The notes: generated from the sequence alone by a model not told the origin. DNA of 64,000 nucleotides from Coprenecus sp902388455 (GCA_963931615.1 OZ007032.1:992001-1056000); one strand, 5' to 3'. Shown: positions 32,681-41,973, counted from the first letter of the stretch. A program made the numbers and translations.

Positions 32681-35632
32681 ATGGAACATAACTACTTTCC
32701 CCAACGACCTGCTGTTACTCCTACAATATATGCCTACAGATTGCCTGGAGTAGATTCACACAAAGGATATTTGAAAATCGGTTATACTGATCGTAATGCT
32801 AAAGAACGTATTGAGGAACAGTTGCACACAAGTAAAATCAAGTATGAGATTGTATTAGTGGAGTCAGCAATGGCTAATGATGGATCATGCTTTACTGATA
32901 AAAATATACACAAGATTCTTGAAAGCAAAGGTTGTCATCGATTGAATCCTCTTGACAAAACCGATGAGTGGTTCAAGTGTTCTGTATCTGATGTTGAAGC
33001 GGCTATATTATCCCTTCGTACAGGTTCAGACAATGTTGAGAACAGAACACAGAATTTCACGATGCGTCCTGAACAGTTTCGTGCTGTAGAACAGACTAAA
33101 AAATATTTTGATCAGGCACTCAAAGAAGAACCTGGTCGCACACCAAAGTTCTTGTGGAATGCAAAAATGCGTTTCGGGAAAACATTTGCCAGTTATCAGT
33201 TGGCAAAGAAAATGGGTTTGTCGCGGATTTTAATCCTCACATTCAAACCTGCTGTAGAATCGGCATGGAGAGAAGACCTTATATCTCATATTGACTTTGA
33301 AGGGTGGCAGTACATATCCAATAAAGATGCACGCAACAATAATCTGAATATTGACCAGGAGTTTAATCGTGTGGATAAATCAAGACCCATTGTCGTTTTT
33401 GGTTCGTTTCAGGATTTGCTTGGTACAAACGAAAGTGGAGGTATAAAGACCAAGAATGAGTTTATCCATTCGACAAATTGGGATTTGGTAATATTTGACG
33501 AATATCACTTCGGAGCCTGGAAAGAGAAAGCAAAGGAATTGTTTGAAAAGGAAGATGAAGAAAATGAGGTAGATTTTGATGCGGAAAAATATCAGAAAGA
33601 TGAAGCGAGCAATGCCATCAATGAAACATGGCTTCCTATTTCAACACGATATTATCTGTTTCTCTCAGGAACACCATTCAGAGCCATCAATACTGGAGAA
33701 TTTATAGAGGAACAGATCTTTAACTGGACTTATTCTGACGAGCAGCGATCCAAAAAGGAATGGAAAGGTAACGACAATCCGTATATAGCTCTGCCACGAA
33801 TGGTAATGCTTACTTACCGTATGCCTGATGAAATACAGGAAGTAGCAAAGCAAGGTGAGTTTGATGAGTTTGACCTGAATGTATTTTTCGCAGTAGAAGG
33901 CAAAGGGGCAAATGCCAGATTTAAATATGAGAATGAGGTACAGAAATGGCTGAATCTTATTCGTGGCTCATACCTCCCGGCTAGTATAGATGATATGAAG
34001 TTAGGACAGGATAAACGTCCTCCAATGCCATTCAGCGATACTCGATTACTCAATGTGCTTTCTCATACACTTTGGTTTTTGCCTAATGTCGCATCTTGTT
34101 TTGCTATGGCAAATCTGCTTGCTCAACGACAAAATAAATTTTACCACGATTACAAAGTGATAGTATGTGCAGGAGCTGCAGCCGGTATTGGCCTTGATGC
34201 TTTGTATCCGGTTTTGGCAAATATGGGGGATCCTCTTACAACAAAGACAATAACACTGACTTGTGGCAAGCTGACAACAGGTGTTACGGTGAAGCCTTGG
34301 ACTGGTATATTCATGCTCCGTAATTTGAAAAGTCCGGAAACATATTTTCAGGCAGCATTTAGAGTTCAAAGTCCATGGGAAGTAAAGGATGAGGATGGAA
34401 GACGTATCATAATGAAAAATGAATGCTATGTCTTTGACTTTGCCCTTGACAGAGCGTTACGGCAAATATCCGATTACAGTTGCAGACTGGATATCAATGA
34501 ATCCAACCCAGAGGCGAAAGTCGGTGAATTCATAAAATTCCTTCCTGTATTGGCTTATGATGGAAGCAGCATGAAGGAAGTTGATGCACAAGACATCTTG
34601 GATATCGCTTTGGCAGGAACTTCGGCTACGCTATTGGCAAAACGGTGGGAATCAGCCCTGCTTGTAAATGTAGATAATGATACACTGAAACGTTTGCTTG
34701 CAAGTCCTGAAGCCATAAAAGCCTTGATGAATATAGAAGGATTCCGTAACCTGAACAATGACCTTACTACCATCATCAATAAATCCGAGGCTGTCAAAAA
34801 AGCTAAAAAAGAAAATCCCAATCCAACCCCAAAGGAGAAAAAAGAAATATCTGACGAGGAAAAGGAAATGAAGAGTAAACGCAAACAGATTCAAGAGAAA
34901 CTGATAAAATTTGCTACTCGTATTCCAGTATTTATGTATTTGACTGACTACCGTGAAAGATGCCTGAAAGATGTCATTACACAGTTGGAGCCAGGACTGT
35001 TCAAGAAAGTTACAGGTTTAAGTGTCGAGGACTTTAATATGCTCTGTTCACTTGGTGTGTTTAATGCACCGCTAATGAACGACGCTATCTTCAAATTCAA
35101 ACGCTATGAAGATGCGAGTCTGACATATACTGGTATCAATAGGCATATAGCAGACGAAGTAGGTGGCTGGGATACTACCATCCGCAAGGAACAGTATGAA
35201 AAACTCTTCTACAATCAGCAATCCTCAATGACACAGGTAGCTTCTGATTCCTATTCAAAAGGTACTGAAACAGTCAATAAAAAACAAACTGAACAAGGAA
35301 CAACAAAGGCCTTACAACCTCATTCTGTACCAATTGCACAATCTCGCTCTGTAAATGAGCTCACTACTGCGAAGTCACCATCTGTGCAATCAACAAAAGA
35401 GGATAGTGATCTCAAAAAACAACTTGAGAAATTAGCGGTTGACAGTACTGTAGTTCATAAGAAGTTTGGCAAAGGAACGGTTGTAAAAATCAATAAGAAT
35501 GAGAAGTTTATATATGTCAGATTTACATTAGGAGAAAAGAAGTTTATCTTTCCTGATGCATTTCTTATGAGGTTCTTAAAAGTTGCTGTCATAAAATCTT
35601 TGGACAGGGATATTGAGTTCCGACAGCCTTGA
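32681..35632 (+). CDS. GIY-YIG (T5orf172-like) nuclease fused to DEAD/DEAH helicase
   Basis: A 983-residue restriction-type protein. Residues about 14-110 form a GIY-YIG/T5orf172-like domain (IYAYRLPG, then KGYLKIGYTDRN). An SF2 helicase follows: MRFGKTFASYQLAKK (Lys167), IFDEYHFG (DEYH at 273-276) and FLSGTPFRA. From about 690 there is a charged linker and helical region. The last 60 residues (KKFGKGTVVKINKNEKFIYV) resemble a small beta-barrel. Together with the two methylase genes it forms a complete RM system in which translocation would precede cutting. The last codons may be altered by a fused IS66-like remnant. Confidence 0.78.
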   Translation: MEHNYFPQRPAVTPTIYAYRLPGVDSHKGYLKIGYTDRNAKERIEEQLHTSKIKYEIVLVESAMANDGSCFTDKNIHKILESKGCHRLNPLDKTDEWFKCSVSDVEAAILSLRTGSDNVENRTQNFTMRPEQFRAVEQTKKYFDQALKEEPGRTPKFLWNAKMRFGKTFASYQLAKKMGLSRILILTFKPAVESAWREDLISHIDFEGWQYISNKDARNNNLNIDQEFNRVDKSRPIVVFGSFQDLLGTNESGGIKTKNEFIHSTNWDLVIFDEYHFGAWKEKAKELFEKEDEENEVDFDAEKYQKDEASNAINETWLPISTRYYLFLSGTPFRAINTGEFIEEQIFNWTYSDEQRSKKEWKGNDNPYIALPRMVMLTYRMPDEIQEVAKQGEFDEFDLNVFFAVEGKGANARFKYENEVQKWLNLIRGSYLPASIDDMKLGQDKRPPMPFSDTRLLNVLSHTLWFLPNVASCFAMANLLAQRQNKFYHDYKVIVCAGAAAGIGLDALYPVLANMGDPLTTKTITLTCGKLTTGVTVKPWTGIFMLRNLKSPETYFQAAFRVQSPWEVKDEDGRRIIMKNECYVFDFALDRALRQISDYSCRLDINESNPEAKVGEFIKFLPVLAYDGSSMKEVDAQDILDIALAGTSATLLAKRWESALLVNVDNDTLKRLLASPEAIKALMNIEGFRNLNNDLTTIINKSEAVKKAKKENPNPTPKEKKEISDEEKEMKSKRKQIQEKLIKFATRIPVFMYLTDYRERCLKDVITQLEPGLFKKVTGLSVEDFNMLCSLGVFNAPLMNDAIFKFKRYEDASLTYTGINRHIADEVGGWDTTIRKEQYEKLFYNQQSSMTQVASDSYSKGTETVNKKQTEQGTTKALQPHSVPIAQSRSVNELTTAKSPSVQSTKEDSDLKKQLEKLAVDSTVVHKKFGKGTVVKINKNEKFIYVRFTLGEKKFIFPDAFLMRFLKVAVIKSLDRDIEFRQP

Positions 35633-35698
35633 TTTATAAGTAACCTTGTGTTCCTTGCAGTGCATAATAATTTCTGCGACTTCTTCTTGTTTCATCAT
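35576..35698 (-). pseudogene. Truncated IS66-type TnpA-like fragment
   Basis: A 40-residue minus-strand frame, MMKQEEVAEIIMHCKEHKVT then SRLSELNIPVQRFYDSNF, resembles the first part of small IS66 accessory proteins of Bacteroidetes. TATCTTTG (plus 35717-35724) fits a -7 box upstream. It runs into the 3' end of the helicase gene and the rest of the IS is missing. The remaining bases to 35947 hold nothing I recognise. Confidence 0.4.
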
Positions 35699-35947
35699 AA
35701 GTTTTGTTTTTGGACACAAAGATACTGATTGAAGGAGTTGCAGAAAACACGTGGTTTGCCAGATACTTACGAAGCATATCTTCTTCGTAGCCGAGACTAA
35801 AGGTTCGATGTCAACAATGGACTTGTACGCCATTGAGCGAGTAAAATCGAATGTGCAGAAAATTTGTTCAACTCCATCTACTAATGTAAAGTATCACAAA
35901 GTGGCTACCTATCAAGATTAATAGATGTCACGAATGCATAGCATGAT

Positions 35948-35978
35948 AAATAGGAGTTCAAAAAATGAACGCCTATTT
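35948..35978 (-). terminator. Hairpin terminator of the MTase/AAA/PIN operon
   Basis: AAATAGG-a-GTTC (35948-35959), loop AAAAAAT, GAAC-g-CCTATTT (35967-35978): eleven pairs with one mismatch, lying 6 bases beyond the PIN gene stop on the minus strand. Confidence 0.6.
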
Positions 35979-35984
35979 ACAATA

Positions 35985-37043
35985 TCACCAACTATCTGGA
36001 TGATAAAAAACTATATGATCTTTTTTTTGTAATTCTGATAAGATTTCCTTATATGTTTCTTCTGGTAGTTCCTCATTTATGTTTTCAAATAAGCAAGTTA
36101 CAATATTTGCCATTTCCATTATTGAATTCTCTTCAACCTGAGAATTTCGATTATAAAATGTAACCCTATTACTTGTTGTTATACAAAAATCAAAGTCTTT
36201 ACTTATTATTGTTATATATTGTTGTTGGCGTATAGTAACTCCTACTTTTGTTTTTATGGCAATCATATTATGGGGCATATTATCCCCTGTCGGAACTAAA
36301 GTTGTACCTATATAGTATTCGCTATTTTTACTAATATATTCTTTGTAAAAGTTCTTTAAAATTCTATCAGTATCAAACTCCCCTTTATCCAAATTACATC
36401 CAAAGGCTTGTCTTTGATCTATTAATACTGGATAACTTAAATTGTAATAATCATATACGTTTGTTTTTAATATATCCTCGACCTCTTTGTGCCATTTTAC
36501 AAAATCTCCATCATGCGTAATAATAAAGCATATATGTTCATATAAATTAGGTTGTGGGTTTAATGCAGACGCTATAACAAAACTGTCTTCTTTTGAAATC
36601 TTTGATAAAAGACATATATCTCTTGCGGGGGCAAACAAATATTCATGAAAAATATTATCAAATTTAACTCCATAATTGGTAACAATTTTATTTAGGTCTT
36701 CATCTACCTTTTGTCGAATAATTGGTAATACTTGCTGAAAATCAATTTCTACGCAATTATATTGATTATGATATTTTAACAATGAACTACAATTAACAAG
36801 AACATTGTTCTCATTAGCCTTTTCTATAACAGCTCTCAAATAATGCTCTCGCTTACGAATTCCAACTAATTCTAATTGACAAAAATCAGATGAAACCAGT
36901 TTTACACAACATTTTTGACTGAAGAAAGTTACCAAACGGGTTAATGCCGGATATGATTGATCCAACAAGTAACTTAATATGTTTGTATCTAGAAATATAC
37001 TAGCAGTCAATTTATTATGACAAGGTTGACTCCATTCTTTCAT
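35985..37043 (-). CDS. PIN-domain nuclease-like protein
   Basis: A 352-residue protein whose first 190 residues form a PIN domain. SIFLDTNILSYLLD carries Asp19, SSDFCQLELVG carries Glu58, KEDSFVIASAL carries Asp153 and FIITHDGDF carries Asp178/Asp180, the acidic set that binds metal in PIN RNases. The C-terminal 160 residues are unassigned. It is the last gene of a four-gene operon with a DNA methyltransferase, an unknown protein and an AAA ATPase. A four-base overlap with the ATPase gene suggests a complex. Likely effector nuclease, on RNA or DNA. Confidence 0.75.
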   Translation of the reverse strand: MKEWSQPCHNKLTASIFLDTNILSYLLDQSYPALTRLVTFFSQKCCVKLVSSDFCQLELVGIRKREHYLRAVIEKANENNVLVNCSSLLKYHNQYNCVEIDFQQVLPIIRQKVDEDLNKIVTNYGVKFDNIFHEYLFAPARDICLLSKISKEDSFVIASALNPQPNLYEHICFIITHDGDFVKWHKEVEDILKTNVYDYYNLSYPVLIDQRQAFGCNLDKGEFDTDRILKNFYKEYISKNSEYYIGTTLVPTGDNMPHNMIAIKTKVGVTIRQQQYITIISKDFDFCITTSNRVTFYNRNSQVEENSIMEMANIVTCLFENINEELPEETYKEILSELQKKDHIVFYHPDSW

Positions 37044-38374
37044 AATAAAATACCATCTTGATTAACATGTTTATTAATAAATTTAGTGTCAATTCTCTCA
37101 TCTTTTGACTTGAACTCTTTTGCTGCAAATTCAACTAGTCTAAAGCATAATATAAGGAATCTACGAGCATTCCCTTCAGTTATTTCACCTAATCGTTCAA
37201 TTCCATCTTCACTAAATGGATTTATTTTATCACCGTCTGCAATACTAATGTAGTTTTCAATAAGTCTTTTTGAAGTTTCAATATTAATTGCAGATAATAC
37301 AACAGACTCTGTTGCGATTCTATCGGCTAAAGGAGGTGAGACTCTGCGCAAACGTTTATATGCTTCAGGATTCATAGAGAAAAATAGCCCCCATTCCCGA
37401 TGCTCATCTAACAGAGTTCTTAAATTATATATATAATTATCTAACTGTATTTTTGACAGACGACCTTCTGTTATGTCTTCGAATTCATCAACTAATATAA
37501 AAAAGTCTGTGTAACCTTGTTCCTTAACTAATTGTACAATAAATTTTATAACCTTAGCTTCTTTCCCATTTAAAGATTTAAGATTTCCATTAATAAGAGC
37601 TTCCCACGTTTTATTAACTCCATAATCACTAGAAATAAATTCATAAAAATAATACGACACAACAGAGTCATTTGTTAAGCTATATAGTATACTTAATAAA
37701 ACCTCTTGAAAATCCTTGTCAAAATTCTTGCGTTTGTTAGGAGTGTTTATCTGATTTACAAAAGCCGTTAAAAATTGCTTGTAACTTAGCAAATTCTCTG
37801 GAGCATATGGATCATAACTTATGGTGCCCTCAAAAGAGAATGATTGCATACCTGTTAAATATTTATTTAATGTTGTTTTATATCCATCGTTATTGCAAAT
37901 TGTAGATATAATATTATTCCATAAATATTTACGAAGGTTTTCCTCGCCAATTCGAGATATAATATTTCCAATGAATTCTAATAAGTTGACTCCTGGATTG
38001 TCTATATAAATAACATACGGTTTTGCTGTATAATTAGGATTATTTGCAATTTCTCTTAATTCTGATTTAATATACATTAATAGCTGAGTTTTCCCAGAAC
38101 CATAATCCCCCAAAATGACACAACTTTGAAACTTGTCTTCAGGGTGATCTTGGTTTGCCAATAAAGCATTTGCCGTAAAGGTCATTATCTTTTTTGTTAC
38201 TTCAGAATCTATTGGAAGCATCCTTCGATTATATGAATCATTGTCATTTATATTTGCTGTGCCAGAACGTGGGAAAGGATTATATTTTAACCCTAGTATA
38301 GAATATTTTTCGTCAATATTGCTATTACCCATATAGGCAGCAAGGTAATCTGTATTTATAAGATTTTTTTCCAT
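37040..38374 (-). CDS. AAA/Orc-like P-loop ATPase
   Basis: A 444-residue ATPase with Walker A ILGDYGSGKTQLLMYI (Lys95) and Walker B FFILVDEFEDITEG near 295. Downstream LRTLLDEHREWGLFFSMNPE and LADRIATESVVLSAI fit sensor and arginine-finger regions of the AAA/STAND-like ORC branch. A winged-helix-like C-terminus is plausible. In the operon it sits between an unknown protein and a PIN nuclease, with TAATG and ATGA overlaps on either side. Inference: it gates the PIN nuclease or loads it on unmethylated or invading DNA. Confidence 0.75.
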   Translation of the reverse strand: MEKNLINTDYLAAYMGNSNIDEKYSILGLKYNPFPRSGTANINDNDSYNRRMLPIDSEVTKKIMTFTANALLANQDHPEDKFQSCVILGDYGSGKTQLLMYIKSELREIANNPNYTAKPYVIYIDNPGVNLLEFIGNIISRIGEENLRKYLWNNIISTICNNDGYKTTLNKYLTGMQSFSFEGTISYDPYAPENLLSYKQFLTAFVNQINTPNKRKNFDKDFQEVLLSILYSLTNDSVVSYYFYEFISSDYGVNKTWEALINGNLKSLNGKEAKVIKFIVQLVKEQGYTDFFILVDEFEDITEGRLSKIQLDNYIYNLRTLLDEHREWGLFFSMNPEAYKRLRRVSPPLADRIATESVVLSAINIETSKRLIENYISIADGDKINPFSEDGIERLGEITEGNARRFLILCFRLVEFAAKEFKSKDERIDTKFINKHVNQDGILL

Positions 38375-39384
38375 TATCGTACAATTAAGTGTGAAACATA
38401 ACTATCCCTATACAAGGGATATGCAATATCTTCTTCACCGACTTTATCACTTTTGTTAATAAATATTTCAGATGTCCTTATTAAATTGTATTTCATTTTA
38501 TTTTCTACATATTGGTCGATTATATATTTTTTTACGTCTTTAAGCCTTTTACGATACGTGGTACAAATATGCCAAATCAAATTGTTTATGTCGATAATAC
38601 GACTCGTTGGAAAAGAACTATCAATTATTATGGGAAGTGAAGGTAATGAATTGTTTGAAACAAAATAACTACATGCGAAACTATGTCCATTAGATAATTT
38701 CATACCAAATAATTGAGAGTTGAACTTTTCCATAATATTTAGTTTTAAAGCCCAAGTAATAAAAACATCCCAAAAAGAAGAAAAGCCACTATTCTTTTCT
38801 CCAGTTTCATTAATCTTTTCAACATGTAGTATATCTGGATTATGTTTTAACTCCTTGAAAAATGAATCAGTATATTTTTTATCGCTTATAAAACTATATA
38901 CGGGTGTTGAGTTCTCAATGATATTTTGTTGATCTATGTTATAACTATATAATGAAATGTATTCTTTAAAACGGGAATACGAAAAGAAGACATTCATAAA
39001 TATTGGCAATTCTATATCTGAGATAGGCTTACATAACAATTCTGGTGAAAATAAAGGTTTAGAGGTGGCTATTTTATATTCTGTCCCATTTAAATTTCTT
39101 GAATACCACTTAAAATTAACTAATGCGTTCAATATTTCCCTTACACGCCTAGGTGTCCATTTATGCTCAACAGAAGCCGTTTTTGGAATGACGATATTTT
39201 TAGTAAAATGTTCAACAGAAATGAATGTATAATCAGCTAGTAGTATATAAATATCTCTTAGTTCTTCAAATGAGTAAACACCTGAAAAACTCCAACCTTT
39301 ATTCTCTTCATCACGAAACTCTTTTGCTGTTTGAAAAGATAAAGGCAATATTTGAGACTGAGATATATTCACAACATTCATCAT
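38374..39384 (-). CDS. Unknown protein of the MTase/AAA/PIN operon
   Basis: A 336-residue protein without a recognised family. Residues about 30-105 look like a winged helix (YSFEELRDIYILLADYTF, and WTPRRVREILNALVNFKWY). The middle is strand/helix mixed. A basic stretch YRKRLKDVKKYIIDQY lies near 280. It overlaps the methyltransferase gene by four bases and the ATPase gene by one. A DNA-recognition subunit shared by the methylase and the ATPase/nuclease would fit, but this is inference. Confidence 0.55.
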   Translation of the reverse strand: MMNVVNISQSQILPLSFQTAKEFRDEENKGWSFSGVYSFEELRDIYILLADYTFISVEHFTKNIVIPKTASVEHKWTPRRVREILNALVNFKWYSRNLNGTEYKIATSKPLFSPELLCKPISDIELPIFMNVFFSYSRFKEYISLYSYNIDQQNIIENSTPVYSFISDKKYTDSFFKELKHNPDILHVEKINETGEKNSGFSSFWDVFITWALKLNIMEKFNSQLFGMKLSNGHSFACSYFVSNNSLPSLPIIIDSSFPTSRIIDINNLIWHICTTYRKRLKDVKKYIIDQYVENKMKYNLIRTSEIFINKSDKVGEEDIAYPLYRDSYVSHLIVR

Positions 39385-40643
39385 GGTTTTCTTAATATCA
39401 AAATATTTTCAGATAATTCTATGCTATGCCTGTTTTTTAAGTTCTTCCATTTATTGCCTCTTTCTCTTATTTTATAAATTTCATAATCTCCGAAACCAAG
39501 TGATTGGGATATTTCACCTAGAATCCTAGTTGTTGGAACATATACTCCATATGGTGCAGAATCTCCCAATATAAGATAAGCTTTACTATTGGGTGCCAAA
39601 ACGCGATACATTTCCTTTAAAACATAATACATATCCTCAAAATAGTGCATCATAAGAATATGAAAGCTTTTCTTTCCTTTACGCTCTTTGGAATTTTTAT
39701 GAATATTATAAAACAAATCTTTAAGCTCTTGCATTAATGACTGATTAGAAACAGCAAATTCAGATGTGCAAAAAGTGTCAATATCAAAATCTGCATCTTT
39801 ATAATGTGTCGTTGCCCCTGTAACAAGATTATGTCTTACCTTCTCTGTTATATCACGCCAATTGGTTGTTAACTCAAAAAAATGAGTATGAACTTTTGAT
39901 ACCTCTCCATAATCCAAATTATTAAGATACGGAGGCGAAGTAATACATAAATCACAGCAACTATCACTAATGTAGTTGTTCCTTTTACGTGAATCTGCAT
40001 TATAAACCTTTGCAAGACGATTGTTATGTGGAACAGTACTTAAGTCTTCAAGCATTTGCTTGGTAATACTTTGAAACTTGTCTAAAGCGTGACCGCAATT
40101 CACTTGTTTTTTTGAGCGTACAATATAAGGAACAGCAATAGGATGTATTGCCGATTTATGCAATGTTTGACTTATTGCTAAGTTGAAAAAAAGTTCATAT
40201 TTCTTGTCATTCAATAATCGTACGGCATCTCTTATTAAATAGAGCTCTTTAAGAGTAGCTTTGTCATATAAACCTTCCAAAAGCTCATGGCAGTGTAAGT
40301 CTAAGATGTCAATATCATTATGCACTTTTACATAGTGTAGTATTTGATGCATGTACTTATTGTATGTGTCAACATTAATATCCCAATTTAATTTGGCCTT
40401 GATAACATCACACATTAATTTTTGGCTTTCATTTCCAATTGATGAGATGCCTTTCTTTTGTGCAGCGACAAGTGTTGTTCCGCATCCAGCAAAAGGCTCG
40501 TATATGCAGTTCGGTACAGTATCCATATTGTCAACAATAAGATCTACGAACTTATAAGAAAAGCCCGCTGTAAATTTGTACCAATTATGAATGGCACTTT
40601 TCATATTATCTTTTGCAGATCCTATATTGGCATCAATCATCAT
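39381..40643 (-). CDS. DNA methyltransferase (TSPPY type)
   Basis: A 420-residue SAM-dependent DNA methylase. Motif I is CIYEPFAGCGTTLVAAQ (Glu49, Gly53, Gly55). Motif IV is LCITSPPYLNNLDYGE near 240, with the TSPPY form typical of N4-cytosine and some beta-class N6-adenine enzymes. LYEM-like YRVLAPNSKAYLILGDS is a later strand. A helical insertion separates the two motifs. It is the first gene of the operon and has a -7 box upstream. It would mark self DNA for the ATPase/PIN pair downstream, if the operon is a restriction-like system. Confidence 0.8.
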   Translation of the reverse strand: MMIDANIGSAKDNMKSAIHNWYKFTAGFSYKFVDLIVDNMDTVPNCIYEPFAGCGTTLVAAQKKGISSIGNESQKLMCDVIKAKLNWDINVDTYNKYMHQILHYVKVHNDIDILDLHCHELLEGLYDKATLKELYLIRDAVRLLNDKKYELFFNLAISQTLHKSAIHPIAVPYIVRSKKQVNCGHALDKFQSITKQMLEDLSTVPHNNRLAKVYNADSRKRNNYISDSCCDLCITSPPYLNNLDYGEVSKVHTHFFELTTNWRDITEKVRHNLVTGATTHYKDADFDIDTFCTSEFAVSNQSLMQELKDLFYNIHKNSKERKGKKSFHILMMHYFEDMYYVLKEMYRVLAPNSKAYLILGDSAPYGVYVPTTRILGEISQSLGFGDYEIYKIRERGNKWKNLKNRHSIELSENILILRKP

Positions 40644-40684
40644 CTGTCACTGTTTTTGGTATACAATAATCCTAATTTACATAG

Positions 40685-40692
40685 CAAAGATA
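40685..40692 (-). promoter_or_regulatory. -7 box of the MTase/AAA/PIN operon
   Basis: On the minus strand TATCTTTG matches TAnnTTTG, 41 bases upstream of the methyltransferase ATG. A TTTG lies upstream but only 12 bases away, shorter than a standard -33 spacing. Confidence 0.45.
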
Positions 40693-40824
40693 CAATTTTT
40701 CCTTCAAAATATGAATTCGTGGGATACAAAAACGAATAAAACTATATATAAATACTCCTTCTTCTCTTATATTTCCAATATAATTTTATATCTTTGTATA
40801 TTAACAAGGCGTTCTTATTTAATA

Positions 40825-40920
40825 ATGCAGAATAAAACAGATAAGGGAACTTCGCTCGTTTCTAAATCGTTACCTATTAAAAAAGCATATTCTTATAAAC
40901 TGCTTATTTTCAGAGAATAG
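40825..40920 (+). CDS. Possible 31-residue peptide gene near the inner right end
   Basis: ATG at 40825 opens a short frame (MQNKTDKGTSLVSKSLPIKK...). It is 28 bases after a TATCTTTG -7 box on the plus strand (40789-40796) and ends 12 bases before the right att core. It could equally be chance in AT-rich DNA. Confidence 0.2.
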   Translation: MQNKTDKGTSLVSKSLPIKKAYSYKLLIFRE

Positions 40921-41888
40921 GATAAAAGGTAATGCCTAAAGCAGTGGAAGGTTATGTGTTTTCTGATTCCGGCTTCAGAAATCCATTGTTTTAAGGGATG
41001 ATGGGTCATGGAGCGGGTTAAGCCTTTGAAGACTTTTCCGGTGCTCCATTCGCCACACAATTCCAGTGCCTCCTGACTGATGGGGAGGGTGGCTTCTGTT
41101 TCCGTCTTCTCGGTACAGATACGGATGTAGTAACCTTGATCCGGACCGATCTCAAAATCACGCCAGTCCAGCTTCAGGATATCACTGATACGGAGACCGG
41201 TCATACAAGCGAACAGGGAGGCCTGTTTTAAGACAGGAATCTTGCATGGCGTAGCTGCCAGTTTCTTGACTTCATCAAGTGTCAGATACTCTTTCTTGAC
41301 CTCTTTCCATTCTATCTTTTCCAGAAAGTCGTTCAAGTTCTCGCGCAACATCTTCTCTTTATAGGCTATTTTCAACAAGGCACGGAAAGTCGAATAATAG
41401 CCGGCTGCCGAATTGCGTGAGATATAAGCATTGGGATGATTGATTTGTTTGCATTTGAGCAGATAATCCCTGAACTTCTCGCACAGTTCTACGGTGACAT
41501 CGCCAAAGGTGCATTTACCACCGACAAATTTCTCGAAGTGGTTGTAAACACAATCCCATTTCTCATACTTTTCTCGTGCCTTTGTCCGGAAGTAGGCGAG
41601 GAAATCTACCTTTTGCTTGTTCTTGTCCAGGAACCCGAATTCTTCATTGATAAGAGACTGGACACGGATACAGCGGATTGCCTCTGCCTTGTTCAGCATA
41701 TCCTGATTGAACATTCTTTGCTGCTCGTTCTTGGGCTTGGCATAGATGTAGATGCCGAGGAATTCCCGGCGACTCATCTTCATCGTGTAAGGATTGCGGA
41801 TGACCGGATAATAATCCAGATAAAGAGATATGCGGTCGTTACGCAATGGCTTTTGTCTCAAAGTTACGTTGGTGCATGTAAGTGTCAT
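40893..41888 (-). pseudogene. int: N-terminal part of the outer tyrosine integrase, truncated at the HxxR box
   Basis: The frame gives 331 residues. The first 319 belong to a tyrosine recombinase: an arm-binding region, a SAM-like core-binding domain (YNHFEKFVGGKCTFGDVTVE), box I CMTGLRISDILKLDWRDF with the catalytic Arg, and HCFRH at the end. The final 12 residues (YLLSYSLKISSL) are read from the inserted element. Box III and the catalytic Tyr are missing here and are found at 20,288-20,455. The enzyme cannot recombine in this state. Precise excision of the inner element would rebuild a protein of about 368 residues. Confidence 0.9.
40933..40949. repeat. Right 17-bp direct repeat (att core of inner element)
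   Basis: Second copy of TGCCTAAAGCAGTGGAA, identical to 20439-20455 and in the same orientation; it encodes the last intact codons of the interrupted integrase. Confidence 0.85.
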
Positions 41889-41922
41889 AGCTATATTGTT
41901 TTTTGATTAATACTTGTTTTTG

Positions 41923-41973
41923 TTGCAAATAAAATAGGTGTTCTAATGGTGGTATTTATCACCGGAAAATAAC
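41923..41973 (-). promoter_or_regulatory. 51-bp regulatory repeat, copy B, upstream of the outer integrase
   Basis: Gap-free match (40/51) to copy A at 12432-12482. The strongest shared blocks are ATGGTGG and ATCACCGGAA. On the minus strand TATTTTATTTG near 41924-41934 is a -7-like sequence 36 bases from the integrase start. Confidence 0.5.

Larger units (their letters stand above)
20456..40949. mobile_element. Inner integrative mobilizable element (about 20.5 kb) inside the outer integrase gene
   Basis: Bounded by 17-bp direct repeats, it carries two recombinase genes next to the left end. Inside are a ParA gene, two excisionase-like genes, DUF3408, mobC, a relaxase and a third recombinase. 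Cargo is a three-gene RM set and a four-gene MTase/AAA/PIN operon. Base composition is mosaic: 24,750-30,270 is clearly more GC-rich than the flanking parts, so the element itself may be composite. Deleting it restores the reading frame of the outer integrase. Confidence 0.85.

Noticed and set aside
35699..35833. N-terminal extension of the IS66-like frame
   Set aside because: The first 45 codons do not resemble TnpA, and a -7 box lies inside them; only the 40-residue part is supported.
37040..40643. BREX or DISARM assignment for the MTase/AAA/PIN operon
   Set aside because: No PglZ phosphatase, BrxL, DrmA/DrmB or phospholipase-D protein is present, and the ATPase is much smaller than BrxC.
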